IMG/VR virus record: IMGVR_UViG_3300028925_012358
Coordinates: 1 to 22,515 of that record
Length of the DNA stretch: 22,515 nucleotides
Origin: a virus
Direction: 5' to 3' (one strand)
Made by a program: the position numbers and the translations under genes. Positions 1 through 7,331 of the stretch are shown one piece after another; the stretch's first letter is position 1; each line of letters starts with the position of its first letter. Below the pieces are notes generated by a model. The model was not told the DNA's origin and did not search any database. It worked only from the letters and a program-made list of their open reading frames with translations.

Positions 1-255
1 GTAACACTAGGTGGGGCAGCTTCTAAAGTTATCCAGCCTAATATGTTCTGGAACAAGCAAGCGTTCTCAGTAGGTTCAGTACCTATGAAGAAACTTTACA
101 GCACTGATACTATTGCAACTACAGAAGATGGTTTGCAAATGCGTATTAGTCGCGGTGCTTCATTCTTAGCTAATGAGCAAAAGGTGCGTATTGATTTCCG
201 TCCTGCTTATGGTGTGATGAACCCGTTCTTTGCTGGTCAAGGCTTCGGACGATAA
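1..255 (+). CDS. P22-like major coat protein (C-terminal fragment)
   Basis: The frame is open from the first base, so the 5' part of this gene lies outside the window. The visible 84 residues include a hydrophobic/aromatic stretch (QPNMFWNKQAFSVGSVPMKK) that resembles the conserved C-terminal segment of P22-type coat proteins, where an 'N-(L/M)-F-hydrophobic-(K/R)-x-AF' pattern precedes the last beta strands. The end of the protein (KVRIDFRPAYGVMNPFFAGQGFGR) fits the family, though this rests on memory of the pattern. The role would be the main capsid shell subunit. Its position supports this: a gp4-like tail accessory gene and gp10-like gene follow, as in P22 after gene 5. A strong terminator follows directly, which would suit a gene needing more transcript than its neighbours. 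A start at the first ATG (base 43) is unlikely because upstream codons fit the same protein. Confidence 0.75.
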   Translation, partial: VTLGGAASKVIQPNMFWNKQAFSVGSVPMKKLYSTDTIATTEDGLQMRISRGASFLANEQKVRIDFRPAYGVMNPFFAGQGFGR

Positions 256-262
256 ATAGATT

Positions 263-289
263 GGGGTGGCTTCGGCTGCCCCTTTTTTT
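263..289 (+). terminator. Intrinsic terminator after the coat gene
   Basis: An 8-bp GC-rich stem (GGGGTGGC / GCTGCCCC, two G-U wobbles) closed by a TTCG tetraloop is followed by seven T residues. It sits 7 bases after the coat stop codon and before the ribosome-binding site of the next gene. Since the same-strand late genes continue, it probably works as a partial terminator or needs antitermination. Confidence 0.85.
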
Positions 290-307
290 ACTATAAGGAA
301 AAATATC

Positions 308-472
308 ATGGACACTATGAAAGCAAAAACTAAACCCAAAGCAAAAGCAAAAAAAAAAGACCTACAGGATATTAATGGTTTGTATTTAATGACTAAGCCA
401 AGCGGTGCAGACATAAAAGTAAGCATTGATAGCGTTGAACATGCTTTATCAATCGGTTGGAAATATCAATAA
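308..472 (+). CDS. Small lysine-rich phage protein
   Basis: A 54-residue protein with a very basic N-terminus (repeated K/A/P up to about residue 18) and a C-terminal half (DINGLYLMTKPSGADIKVS) that looks like a small beta-strand unit. The start at 308 is chosen because AAGGAA lies 7 bases upstream; a longer reading from 266 would begin inside the terminator hairpin. Its stop overlaps the ATG of the next gene (TAATG), so the two are translationally coupled. I do not recognise a family. The basic tail in a virion-gene neighbourhood could bind nucleic acid or the capsid, but that is inference. Confidence 0.6.
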   Translation: MDTMKAKTKPKAKAKKKDLQDINGLYLMTKPSGADIKVSIDSVEHALSIGWKYQ

Positions 473-645
473 TGAAAAATGTAAATCATTACGACAAAGG
501 CGGTAAGTTGTTTTCTGGTAAAACACATAAACACGCTGATGGAACTGTGATGAGTGGCGTTAAGATGGGAAAAACTTCTAAGCCTTTACTTCATTATGGT
601 GAGCTTAGTAACGCATCAAAAAAGAAGGCCAGATCACAATGGTAA
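472..645 (+). CDS. Small conserved head-region protein
   Basis: A 57-residue basic protein, starting at the ATG that overlaps the previous stop codon. Its central pattern, KLFSGKTHKHADGTVMSG followed by SKPLLHYGELS, resembles small proteins often seen in phage head gene clusters ('GKTHKMxDGTLMTGxxHTxxSKxLxH'). No function is established for that group as far as I know. It lies between the coat and gp4-like genes, so a role in capsid decoration or head completion is possible. A strong AAAGGAAG ribosome-binding site for the following gene starts at its stop codon. Confidence 0.6.
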   Translation: MKNVNHYDKGGKLFSGKTHKHADGTVMSGVKMGKTSKPLLHYGELSNASKKKARSQW

Positions 646-659
646 AGGAAGCATAAATA

Positions 660-1148
660 ATGGCTACAGTATCGCAAGTCGCAACAGCATCATTGCAACG
701 TATTTTGGTGCAAGCAAGTGAAGCCGCACTTGAACCATCAGAGTATCAAGATTTTATCTTTGCTATGAACAATTACATGTTGTCGTTAGATGCTGACGGA
801 GTGACATTAGGCTATACAGAAGTTGCTAATTTAGGTGATGAAGTAACTATTCCAACAGGAGCTTTACGAGGCTTGATAGCTAATATGGCTATAGAAGTAT
901 CTCCTGATTACAACGGCACTATCAGCCCTGGTTTAATAGCCGCTGCTACTGAAGGCTTAAAGGTAATGAGAAAAATAGGCCAACGCATACCTACATCTTT
1001 TATGCCATCAACTTTGTCTATAGGTTCTGGGAACGAAAGTGATGATGAAGGATTAACAGGTCATTTTTACCCTGACAAAGAAGCATCAATACTAGCAGAA
1101 ACCACAGGCGCAATTGGTTTAGAACAAAACACGAACAAAACAACATAG
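660..1148 (+). CDS. P22 gp4-like tail accessory factor (head completion)
   Basis: A 162-residue protein matching the layout of P22 gp4, the first tail factor added to the portal after packaging, which makes the collar on which gp10 assembles. Matches by position: an N-terminal alpha-helical part with 'DFIFAMNNYMLSLDADGVTLGY' corresponding to the gp4 'LEAMMAEWYQDGIITGY' region; 'ALRGLIANMAIEVSPDY' corresponding to 'AVFHNLACRIAPDY'; then a helix, a proline-containing turn, 'GSGN' and 'GHFYPDKE' near residue 139, as in the gp4 C-terminus (GSGN, HYFPGE). Length is close to the 166 residues of P22 gp4. It starts 7 bases after an AAAGGAAG site. In P22, gp4 also has peptidoglycan hydrolase activity; I see nothing that confirms it here. 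Confidence 0.85.
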   Translation: MATVSQVATASLQRILVQASEAALEPSEYQDFIFAMNNYMLSLDADGVTLGYTEVANLGDEVTIPTGALRGLIANMAIEVSPDYNGTISPGLIAAATEGLKVMRKIGQRIPTSFMPSTLSIGSGNESDDEGLTGHFYPDKEASILAETTGAIGLEQNTNKTT

Positions 1149-1157
1149 GTGGCATAA

Positions 1158-2732
1158 ATGTCTAATAGAGCAAACGGGCGGAAAAAAAGTCTCTTTCCTG
1201 CACAAACAACAGTTTTAACTAATGCCAGTATGGATTACTTTGTTAACGGTGTTAACTATAAAATACCTTATGCAAATTTTGTATCCGGACTAGGCGTTAC
1301 AGGCTCGTTAGTACAAGATGGTGCCTCAGATGGTGTACCAGTATTAAATACGCAAGGCAGCGTTAATAACATTAGAAACTTAGAGCCAGGCGCGGGTATC
1401 AGTGCCAGCATATCAGCAGAAGACGGCATTACGCTCAAGCATAACTTTACTCAAGACACAACTGGCTCACCTGTTTTAGTCAATCCTACAGCAACATCAC
1501 CTGCTATAGCTTCTATTGTAGCGGGCAGTGGCATTAGTGTTACAGCAGCATCAAACAATATAACCATTGCTGCTTCTGGCGTGGCAAAGCCTAGTAAGCA
1601 AATATTAATTAGTGTTGTTGGGGACTTGCCAAGCGCAGTAGCTAATGTCATTACTTTAGTAGCAAATACAGAATATCTAATACTACAAAGCATTAGCATT
1701 GGTGCAAATAGACTAGCCATGTCAGAAGGTACGGTGTTAGCTGGCCTCGATAATACTTTAGTTGCAATTACCTACACTGGCACTGGTGACATGATAACTT
1801 CAGGGGATAAAAACTTTGTTGTTAAAGATATCGCTTTAACTTGTGCTAACGGTAGAGCGTTTAAGGTTACAGATACATCTGCTAAAACAATCGGCCTAAG
1901 AAACATTACTATTACTACTTGCAAAAAAGTAGGCATATTTGTATCTACTGCTAGTGACTACACTTTAAATAATGTAAACAGTTTAATTACCGCTACTACG
2001 GGCATGGAATTTAGTGGTGCATTTAGTCGTTTTACTCATTCACAATCAACCATTAACTTGTCAGCAGGAACTATTTATAGTTTAGCAACGGCAACCTTTA
2101 AGTCTTTTGTAAGCAACGAAATATCATCAACATTGGCTTCTGGTGCAAAGCTGTTAACGGGCGCTGCAAGCTCTGCTAATCTTATTGCTGGTCAATTAGG
2201 TTTGGTTATTGCTCCTTTCTTACAAGGCGCTGGGGCTGCTGCACCTTTAACAACTATTGCTCCTACAGACACTAGATGGAATTTTGCAGGGGCAAATACT
2301 ATTGCTGATACTAGAACTTCTGGTTTAGTGTCAATGCAAGGAAATTCAACTAATACCGCTATTGCATCAGCGGGTACACCTGTTCTTGTAGCGGGTACAT
2401 TTGTTGTTGGATCAACTAGTCAAATGACAGGAACAACGGCTGGGAGAATAACGTATAACGGGGCTAAAAACTTAAATGCCTCTGTAACGGCTAAAATATC
2501 GGTAGAGCCTGTAAGTGGTAGCTCAGTAGATATCTCTGCACAGGTGGCAATTAATGGATCTCTAATTGCTAATTCTGTTGCTATAGGCAGTGCGGCTGCT
2601 AATGCACCTGCATCTATTACTGTTGTTTGGGCGCAAGAACTAGCTGCAACAAATTACGTAGAAATATTTATATCCAACTTAGATTCTACTGTTAACTTGT
2701 TAGCGGCAAGCGCTGTTGTGAGTATTAACTAA
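1158..2732 (+). CDS. Beta-helix structural protein (putative tail spike or fibre)
   Basis: A 524-residue protein rich in Thr, Ala, Ser, Asn and Gly with almost no Cys or Trp, as is usual for trimeric phage fibres. The N-terminal region (about 1-140) has two copies of a turn motif: 'NLEPGAGISASISAEDGITL' near 74-93 and 'IVAGSGISVTAASNNITIAA' near 120-139. Residues about 150-345 show repeated short strands with Asn-rich turns (KDIALTCANGRAFKV, RNITITTCKKVGIFV), typical of a right-handed parallel beta-helix. The last 150 residues look like a beta-sandwich. It lies between the gp4-like and gp10-like genes, where P22 has nothing comparable. The stop overlaps the gp10-like start (TAATG). A receptor-binding or depolymerase role is inference; no catalytic residues can be assigned. 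Confidence 0.65.
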   Translation: MSNRANGRKKSLFPAQTTVLTNASMDYFVNGVNYKIPYANFVSGLGVTGSLVQDGASDGVPVLNTQGSVNNIRNLEPGAGISASISAEDGITLKHNFTQDTTGSPVLVNPTATSPAIASIVAGSGISVTAASNNITIAASGVAKPSKQILISVVGDLPSAVANVITLVANTEYLILQSISIGANRLAMSEGTVLAGLDNTLVAITYTGTGDMITSGDKNFVVKDIALTCANGRAFKVTDTSAKTIGLRNITITTCKKVGIFVSTASDYTLNNVNSLITATTGMEFSGAFSRFTHSQSTINLSAGTIYSLATATFKSFVSNEISSTLASGAKLLTGAASSANLIAGQLGLVIAPFLQGAGAAAPLTTIAPTDTRWNFAGANTIADTRTSGLVSMQGNSTNTAIASAGTPVLVAGTFVVGSTSQMTGTTAGRITYNGAKNLNASVTAKISVEPVSGSSVDISAQVAINGSLIANSVAIGSAAANAPASITVVWAQELAATNYVEIFISNLDSTVNLLAASAVVSIN

Positions 2733-4156
2733 TGCCTACAGCAATATTACCTATTGCCAATGGTTTTTATATGTCAGATTCTTTGCCTATATCAGCACAA
2801 GAATGTACTAATTTTTACCCTAACAAAATAACGGCTGCACCCGCTTTGTCTACAGAAACACTGTTTGGCACTGCTGGCTCTACACAGTTAGCAACAAGTG
2901 GTGTGATATTGCAGCAAAATAGAGGCAGTCACACAATGGCTGGTATAGCTTATTTTGTTAATGGCAATGCCATATATCGGCTTAGTGCTGACAACACGTT
3001 ATCTAACTTAGGTGAAATATCTGGCTCTGGTCGCGTGTCAATGGCTGATAACGGCACACAGTTATTAATATTAGTGCCTGGAGGTGAAGGTTTTATCTTA
3101 ACGGATGATCCACCGGTATTAACAAAAATTACTGATGCTGATTTTACAGCTAACGGTAACCCACAATACGTAGTCTTTATAGATGGTTATTTTGCACTGA
3201 CAACAGATTCCAAAAAGTTTATTGTGTCAGCTATTAATAACGGGCTAAGTTACAACGCTTTAGATTTTGGAACAGCAGAAGCCGATCCAGACAAAATAGT
3301 AGCTCCTGTTGTATTCAATAATCAATTATTTATTGCAGGTAGTGAAACAACAGAAGCCTTCCAAAATCAAGGAGGTACAGGTTTTCCATTCCAAAGGTCA
3401 GGCTTGTTTATGGCAAAAGGCGTTAAAGCACCTTTTTCTATTGTTAATTCTAGTGACACTTTTATGTTTATTGGTGGCGGAGAAAATGAGTCACCAGCAA
3501 TATGGGCGTACCAGGGCAATAGTTATATCAAAGTTAGCACAACGGCTATAGATTCTATTTTATCTTCTACTTCAGAAGCAGATGTTGTAAGTGCTTTTGC
3601 TTGGTCTTACGCTCAAGATGGTGCGTATTTTGTAGGGTTCTCACTTCCTAACACTACGCTAGTTTTTGACACTATTAGTGCAAAGTGGCACGAAAGAAAA
3701 TCAAATGTTAATGGCGATACTATTCGGTCAAGGATCAACTCAGTCACTTCGGCTTACGGATTAATTTTAGTAGGTGATTCGCAAGATGGTCGCATAGGTA
3801 ATTTATCTACAGAAGTTTATACAGAGTATGGCAATAACATTGTTCGCCGTGTTGCTACGCAACCATTTCAAAACAATATGGAGTCATTTACCGTCCCATC
3901 GTTAGAGTTAACTATGGAAGCTGGTGTAGGTAATGAGGCAGTAGTTAACCCGCAAATTATGATGGATAGAAGTACAGATGGTGGAAAAACGTTTGTTGAT
4001 CAGCGTACTCGCTCTATAGGAAAAATAGGCCAGTACAACAAAAGAACTATCTGGCGTAGAAATGGACGGACAGCAAGGTTTGAGGTTTTTCGTTTTACGC
4101 TTTCAGATGCAGTTAAACCTGTAATTATTCAATTAACAGCAGATTTAATGCAATGA
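2732..4156 (+). CDS. P22 gp10-like packaged DNA stabilisation protein
   Basis: A 474-residue protein, nearly the same length as P22 gp10 (472). Gp10 adds to the gp4 collar, closes the portal channel after packaging and supports the needle. The N-terminus (GFYMSDSLPISAQECTNFYP) fits the family opening, in which a short hydrophobic stretch is followed by 'xxxCxNxYP'. Several later segments are also family-like: repeated beta-propeller-like strands, 'VVFIDGYF' near 140, 'NQLFIAGSETTEAFQNQGG' near 198-216, and 'SDTFMFIGGGENESPAIWAY' near 243-262. The C-terminus (RRNGRTARFEVFRFTLSDAVKPVI) resembles the closing strands in related proteins. It follows the beta-helix gene by TAATG overlap and overlaps the next gene by ATGA. 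Confidence 0.88.
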   Translation: MPTAILPIANGFYMSDSLPISAQECTNFYPNKITAAPALSTETLFGTAGSTQLATSGVILQQNRGSHTMAGIAYFVNGNAIYRLSADNTLSNLGEISGSGRVSMADNGTQLLILVPGGEGFILTDDPPVLTKITDADFTANGNPQYVVFIDGYFALTTDSKKFIVSAINNGLSYNALDFGTAEADPDKIVAPVVFNNQLFIAGSETTEAFQNQGGTGFPFQRSGLFMAKGVKAPFSIVNSSDTFMFIGGGENESPAIWAYQGNSYIKVSTTAIDSILSSTSEADVVSAFAWSYAQDGAYFVGFSLPNTTLVFDTISAKWHERKSNVNGDTIRSRINSVTSAYGLILVGDSQDGRIGNLSTEVYTEYGNNIVRRVATQPFQNNMESFTVPSLELTMEAGVGNEAVVNPQIMMDRSTDGGKTFVDQRTRSIGKIGQYNKRTIWRRNGRTARFEVFRFTLSDAVKPVIIQLTADLMQ

Positions 4157-4398
4157 GATTAAACGCCGCACAGCCTATTGTTAATGACAACGGCGAAATG
4201 CAGCAAACATTTCGTAGCTGGGCTTTAGAGGCTTCAAACAATATGCCTATTATTGGTACTGGCTCACCAGAAGGTGTTGTTAGCGCTGCTCAATACAGTT
4301 TGTATATTGACGAGGCTGCACCATTGAGTCCTGTTCAATATAGAAAAATGCTCAGTGAAGTTGGCGGCAACAGATTAAAAGGATGGGCTGCTCTATGA
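4153..4398 (+). CDS. Small protein with stand-alone fibre-type 'GSPEGVV' motif
   Basis: An 81-residue protein whose start overlaps the gp10-like stop (ATGA). From residue 35 it carries a compact motif: 'GTGSPEGVVSAAQYSLYIDE', then 'LSPVQYRKMLSEVGGNRLKGWAAL'. This matches the short unit often found inside phage tail fibres and collars (GSPEGVVxAxxGSxYxD...LYVKExGxGxxGWxA). Here the unit is a separate gene. It occupies the position of the needle gene 26 of P22, but it is far shorter than gp26 (233 residues) and has no coiled-coil. A small tail or collar component is the most that can be said. Confidence 0.6.
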   Translation: MRLNAAQPIVNDNGEMQQTFRSWALEASNNMPIIGTGSPEGVVSAAQYSLYIDEAAPLSPVQYRKMLSEVGGNRLKGWAAL

Positions 4399-4865
4399 AA
4401 ATAGAAAGAACATTTGATTATGACTTAATTATGAGCATAGCAGCTATGCCAGAATTTGATGCATGTATTGAGGATGGAATGTCTGTAAGCAATTATGTAC
4501 CGGATAAAAACAGCGCATGGCTTCTCGTTACAGAAAATAATGATGTGATAGCTCTAGCAGAATTAAAACCGTTAAATTCTATTAGTTTAGAGGCTCATCC
4601 TCAAGTATTAAAAAAACATAGAGCTAAATATAACAAGCTGGTTATGTATGAAATGTACAAGTGGGTTTTAGAGTTTGGCAGTCAATACAAAAAGTTTAAT
4701 GCTGAGATACCAGTTATCTATCCGCATTTAAAACGCTTTATGCTTTCTATTGGCTTTACCCTTGAAGGCGTTAACCGTAAAAGCCATATTAAGAACGGTA
4801 AAATTGTAGATAAATGGATATTTGGCATGACTAAAGATGAATTAAAAGAGGTTATATATGGGTAG
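4395..4865 (+). CDS. P22 gp14-like GNAT-fold protein
   Basis: A 156-residue protein. I chose the ATG at 4395, which overlaps the previous stop as ATGA; an ATG at 4383 would add MGCS. The order of elements is that of a GNAT acetyltransferase: N-terminal helix and strands (WLLVTENNDVIALAELKPLN), a helix after 'HPQVLKKHRAKYNKLVMYEMYKWVLE', a strand with 'FNAEIPVIYPHLKRFMLSIGFTLEGV', and a last strand 'KIVDKWIFGMTKDEL'. The 'Y..L.RF....GF..EG' end is the most GNAT-like part. The acetyl-CoA loop (Q/RxxGxG/A) is degenerate, so it may have lost catalysis. P22 gene 14 has the same place, upstream of the ejection genes, and its product is an assembly factor of unclear mechanism. The stop overlaps the next gene by 8 bases. 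Confidence 0.65.
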   Translation: MKIERTFDYDLIMSIAAMPEFDACIEDGMSVSNYVPDKNSAWLLVTENNDVIALAELKPLNSISLEAHPQVLKKHRAKYNKLVMYEMYKWVLEFGSQYKKFNAEIPVIYPHLKRFMLSIGFTLEGVNRKSHIKNGKIVDKWIFGMTKDELKEVIYG

Positions 4866-5445
4866 CTCAATAGATAAGATGTTTGGCGGCAGCGAGTCAG
4901 AAGTTCAGAAAAAAGAGAACTCTGACAATCGAGGTTATTTTGATGACAGAGCAGCGGAAGCAAGAGATGATTCTCTTCAACTGTTTCCTGCTGCTGATGA
5001 AAACCGAAATATGGGTTATCAAGCTGCTTTAGATCTTTTAAAAATGTCTATGCCTGAACAGTCTAAACAATTTAGACAGGGTAATGTAGCTTCTCAAAAC
5101 TTAATTAAAGCCTCTATGCCTCAATATCAAAATGCAATACTAGGTAATAGAGTAGATTATAGAAAGCTACAGCCTACATTACTATCAGACAATACAATTT
5201 ACCGAAACCAAAACGTACCTGATTTTATTAAAACTGGTGATCTTCCATTAAGAAACCAGCCTAACTACGCTCCTGGCAGCAGAATATATGCAGGGCCAGA
5301 AAAAAGCGGGTTCAATAAATATGATAATAGGGGTATTCGTACAGAGGGTGAACCTGTTTATGACAGATACAGGCCAAAAACAGCAGAAGAACAAGCAATG
5401 TTAGATCTAATTACCGATCCTGTTTCACAATTGGGAGAGTATTAA
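4858..5445 (+). CDS. Internal virion/ejection-cluster protein (195 aa)
   Basis: A hydrophilic 195-residue protein. It begins with a charged, flexible N-terminus (MGSSIDKMFGGSESEVQKKE), has a helical segment 'AALDLLKMSMPEQSKQFRQGN' near 56-76, and then a Tyr/Pro/Asn-rich low-complexity tail without clear folds. It starts inside the end of the GNAT-like gene. Its place between the gp14-like gene and the large helical proteins corresponds to that of P22 gp7, which is of similar size (229 residues before processing) and is ejected with the DNA. The sequence itself does not identify it, so the ejection role is an inference from gene order. A GGGAG site at its 3' end serves the next gene. Confidence 0.55.
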   Translation: MGSSIDKMFGGSESEVQKKENSDNRGYFDDRAAEARDDSLQLFPAADENRNMGYQAALDLLKMSMPEQSKQFRQGNVASQNLIKASMPQYQNAILGNRVDYRKLQPTLLSDNTIYRNQNVPDFIKTGDLPLRNQPNYAPGSRIYAGPEKSGFNKYDNRGIRTEGEPVYDRYRPKTAEEQAMLDLITDPVSQLGEY

Positions 5446-5447
5446 AC

Positions 5448-7331
5448 ATGCCTAGCTTATTAGAAACAGCTTACCAAGAAACACTAGGCAGATCAGGTGA
5501 TGCTGGCGGCCTACAATATTATCAAGATTTAATTGATAGTGGCGATACTACTATTGAGCAAGTTAGACAAGAACTTGCTACTTCTGACGAGTCAGACAAT
5601 TTATTATCCAAGAACTATTCAACTGCATTAGGTCGTGATATTGACGCTGGTGGTCAAGAGTATTATCAAAATGAGCTTGCTTCAGGACGTATAAACCGCG
5701 GTCAGATCAGACAAAATTTAGCTCAGTCAGCAGAAGGTCAAGGATTACTAGAGTCAGTATATCAAAATCAGCTAGGCAGAGATTCAGATGCAGGTGGCCT
5801 AGCTTATTATACTGGTACGCTAGGTGGTGGCCGCACAATAGACGAGATCAGAGATGAAATAGGCCAATCCGTTGAGGGCCAGCAATACACCAATAATCAA
5901 GACTCAGTACAAGCAGATGAAGATGCTTTTAATGAAACCGCTAAATATGGTCTTGCTGGTTCTGAAGAAGCGTTAGAGAACTCATTACGAGCAGCATTAG
6001 GTCTTATTGAAAGCTCTGCAATGACTGCAAGGGACGATCTTACCGGCGGCAGGGATTTATCAAACGCAGAATATCAAAGAGCTTTAGCAGAAGCAACTGG
6101 CACTATAAACACGGCTAACACAGAAGGTCGTGCTGACTTTGCAGCGGCTCAAGATTATTATGATCCATATGTAAATGCTGGCAACCAAGCGTTTCAACAA
6201 ATGGCTGATTATACGGGCGCTTCTGGTGTAGCGGCACAACAAGCAGCGTATGACAATTACAGATCATCACCAGGGCAAAACTATTTAGTACAACAAGCAG
6301 AAAACGCATCACTACGTAACGCAGCGGCAACTGGTGGTTTAGGTGGTGGCAGAGTACAGCAAGAACTACAAACTCAGGCAATGGGCTTGGCACAACAAGA
6401 TTTTGCTAATAGCTTTGACAGACTAGGCCGTATAGCTGATACAGGTCAACAAGGAGTATCGGCTCAAAGTAACCTGCAACAACAAATGGGTGCTAACAGG
6501 CTTAATCAAGGCATCAACCTTGCTAACCTGCAAACACAAGCAGGAGCAGCGGTTGCTGGCAATCAATTTGGTACTGGCGCAAACATGGCTAATATAGCCT
6601 CTAACGCTGGAGCTAACGCTTCTAATAACGTTATGAACACCGGACAGTTATTGTCAGGCGGCAGAACAAGGGCGGGTGAAATGATAGCCGCAAACCTAGC
6701 AGGGCAGACCACCAATATGGCAAACATGATAAACAATCAGGGTATTGGTTTATCTAACATGACAGGCACTAATGCAGGTCAACTAGCTGGTATCTTGTCA
6801 GGCTCTGGTGAGAACCAAGGTATAAGCCAGCAAAAACTAGCAGAAATTTTAAGCGGTCTAAGCGAAGCACAAATAACTGCTGTTGCAGGAGCTAAAGCAG
6901 TTCCAGCTAATTCTAGCGGCATACAAAACTTAGGTAGTCTTGCAGCGGGTGCAGGGGGGCTAATGCAAGGAATGGGTGGAATGGGTGGCGCAGCAGCGCA
7001 AGCTGGACGAGGTATAGCGAATGGACAATATACTGATAGTTATGCTTCTGGTGGCGGTGGCGGTAACGATATGATGGATATGGCTAAAATGGGCATGCAA
7101 ATTTACGCCATGATGAGTGATGAAAGACTTAAAACTAATATTGTAAAAGTTGGCGTGATTGGTAGGCATAATCTGTACACATGGGATTGGACAGAAAAAG
7201 GCAAAGAGATTGCAGATCCTAAACAACCTAGAATTGGTGTAATGGCTCAAGAAGCTATGAAACTAAACCCAGAAGCAGTTGTTATGGGGAAAGAAGGTTA
7301 CTTGCAAGTTAAATATTCGGAGTTAACATAA
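5448..7331 (+). CDS. DUF4214-repeat ejection-type protein with C-terminal S74 domain
   Basis: A 627-residue protein with three parts. Residues 1-150 hold three copies of a repeat of about 46 residues ('LGRSGDAGGLQYYQDLIDSG', 'LGRDIDAGGQEYYQNELASG', 'LGRDSDAGGLAYYTGTLGGG'), the DUF4214 pattern. Residues about 150-545 are Ala/Gly/Asn/Gln-rich and mostly helical, as in injected virion proteins. From residue 557 the sequence is 'SDERLKTNIVKVG', followed by 'YTWDWTEKGKE', 'RIGVMAQEAMKLNPEAV' and 'GYLQVKYSEL': the peptidase S74 intramolecular chaperone core, with the expected Ser557/Lys562 pair. Only 71 residues remain after that Ser, so the usual long C-terminal helices are missing. The neighbours are other putative ejection genes. 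The stop overlaps the next ATG. Self-cleavage is likely from the family but not shown. Confidence 0.7.
   Translation: MPSLLETAYQETLGRSGDAGGLQYYQDLIDSGDTTIEQVRQELATSDESDNLLSKNYSTALGRDIDAGGQEYYQNELASGRINRGQIRQNLAQSAEGQGLLESVYQNQLGRDSDAGGLAYYTGTLGGGRTIDEIRDEIGQSVEGQQYTNNQDSVQADEDAFNETAKYGLAGSEEALENSLRAALGLIESSAMTARDDLTGGRDLSNAEYQRALAEATGTINTANTEGRADFAAAQDYYDPYVNAGNQAFQQMADYTGASGVAAQQAAYDNYRSSPGQNYLVQQAENASLRNAAATGGLGGGRVQQELQTQAMGLAQQDFANSFDRLGRIADTGQQGVSAQSNLQQQMGANRLNQGINLANLQTQAGAAVAGNQFGTGANMANIASNAGANASNNVMNTGQLLSGGRTRAGEMIAANLAGQTTNMANMINNQGIGLSNMTGTNAGQLAGILSGSGENQGISQQKLAEILSGLSEAQITAVAGAKAVPANSSGIQNLGSLAAGAGGLMQGMGGMGGAAAQAGRGIANGQYTDSYASGGGGGNDMMDMAKMGMQIYAMMSDERLKTNIVKVGVIGRHNLYTWDWTEKGKEIADPKQPRIGVMAQEAMKLNPEAVVMGKEGYLQVKYSELT

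Noticed and set aside
6115-7250. Minus-strand frames (6115-6393, 6960-7250) in the S74 gene
   Set aside because: His/Leu/Cys-rich products opposite a gene with clear DUF4214 and S74 motifs; these are antisense shadows.
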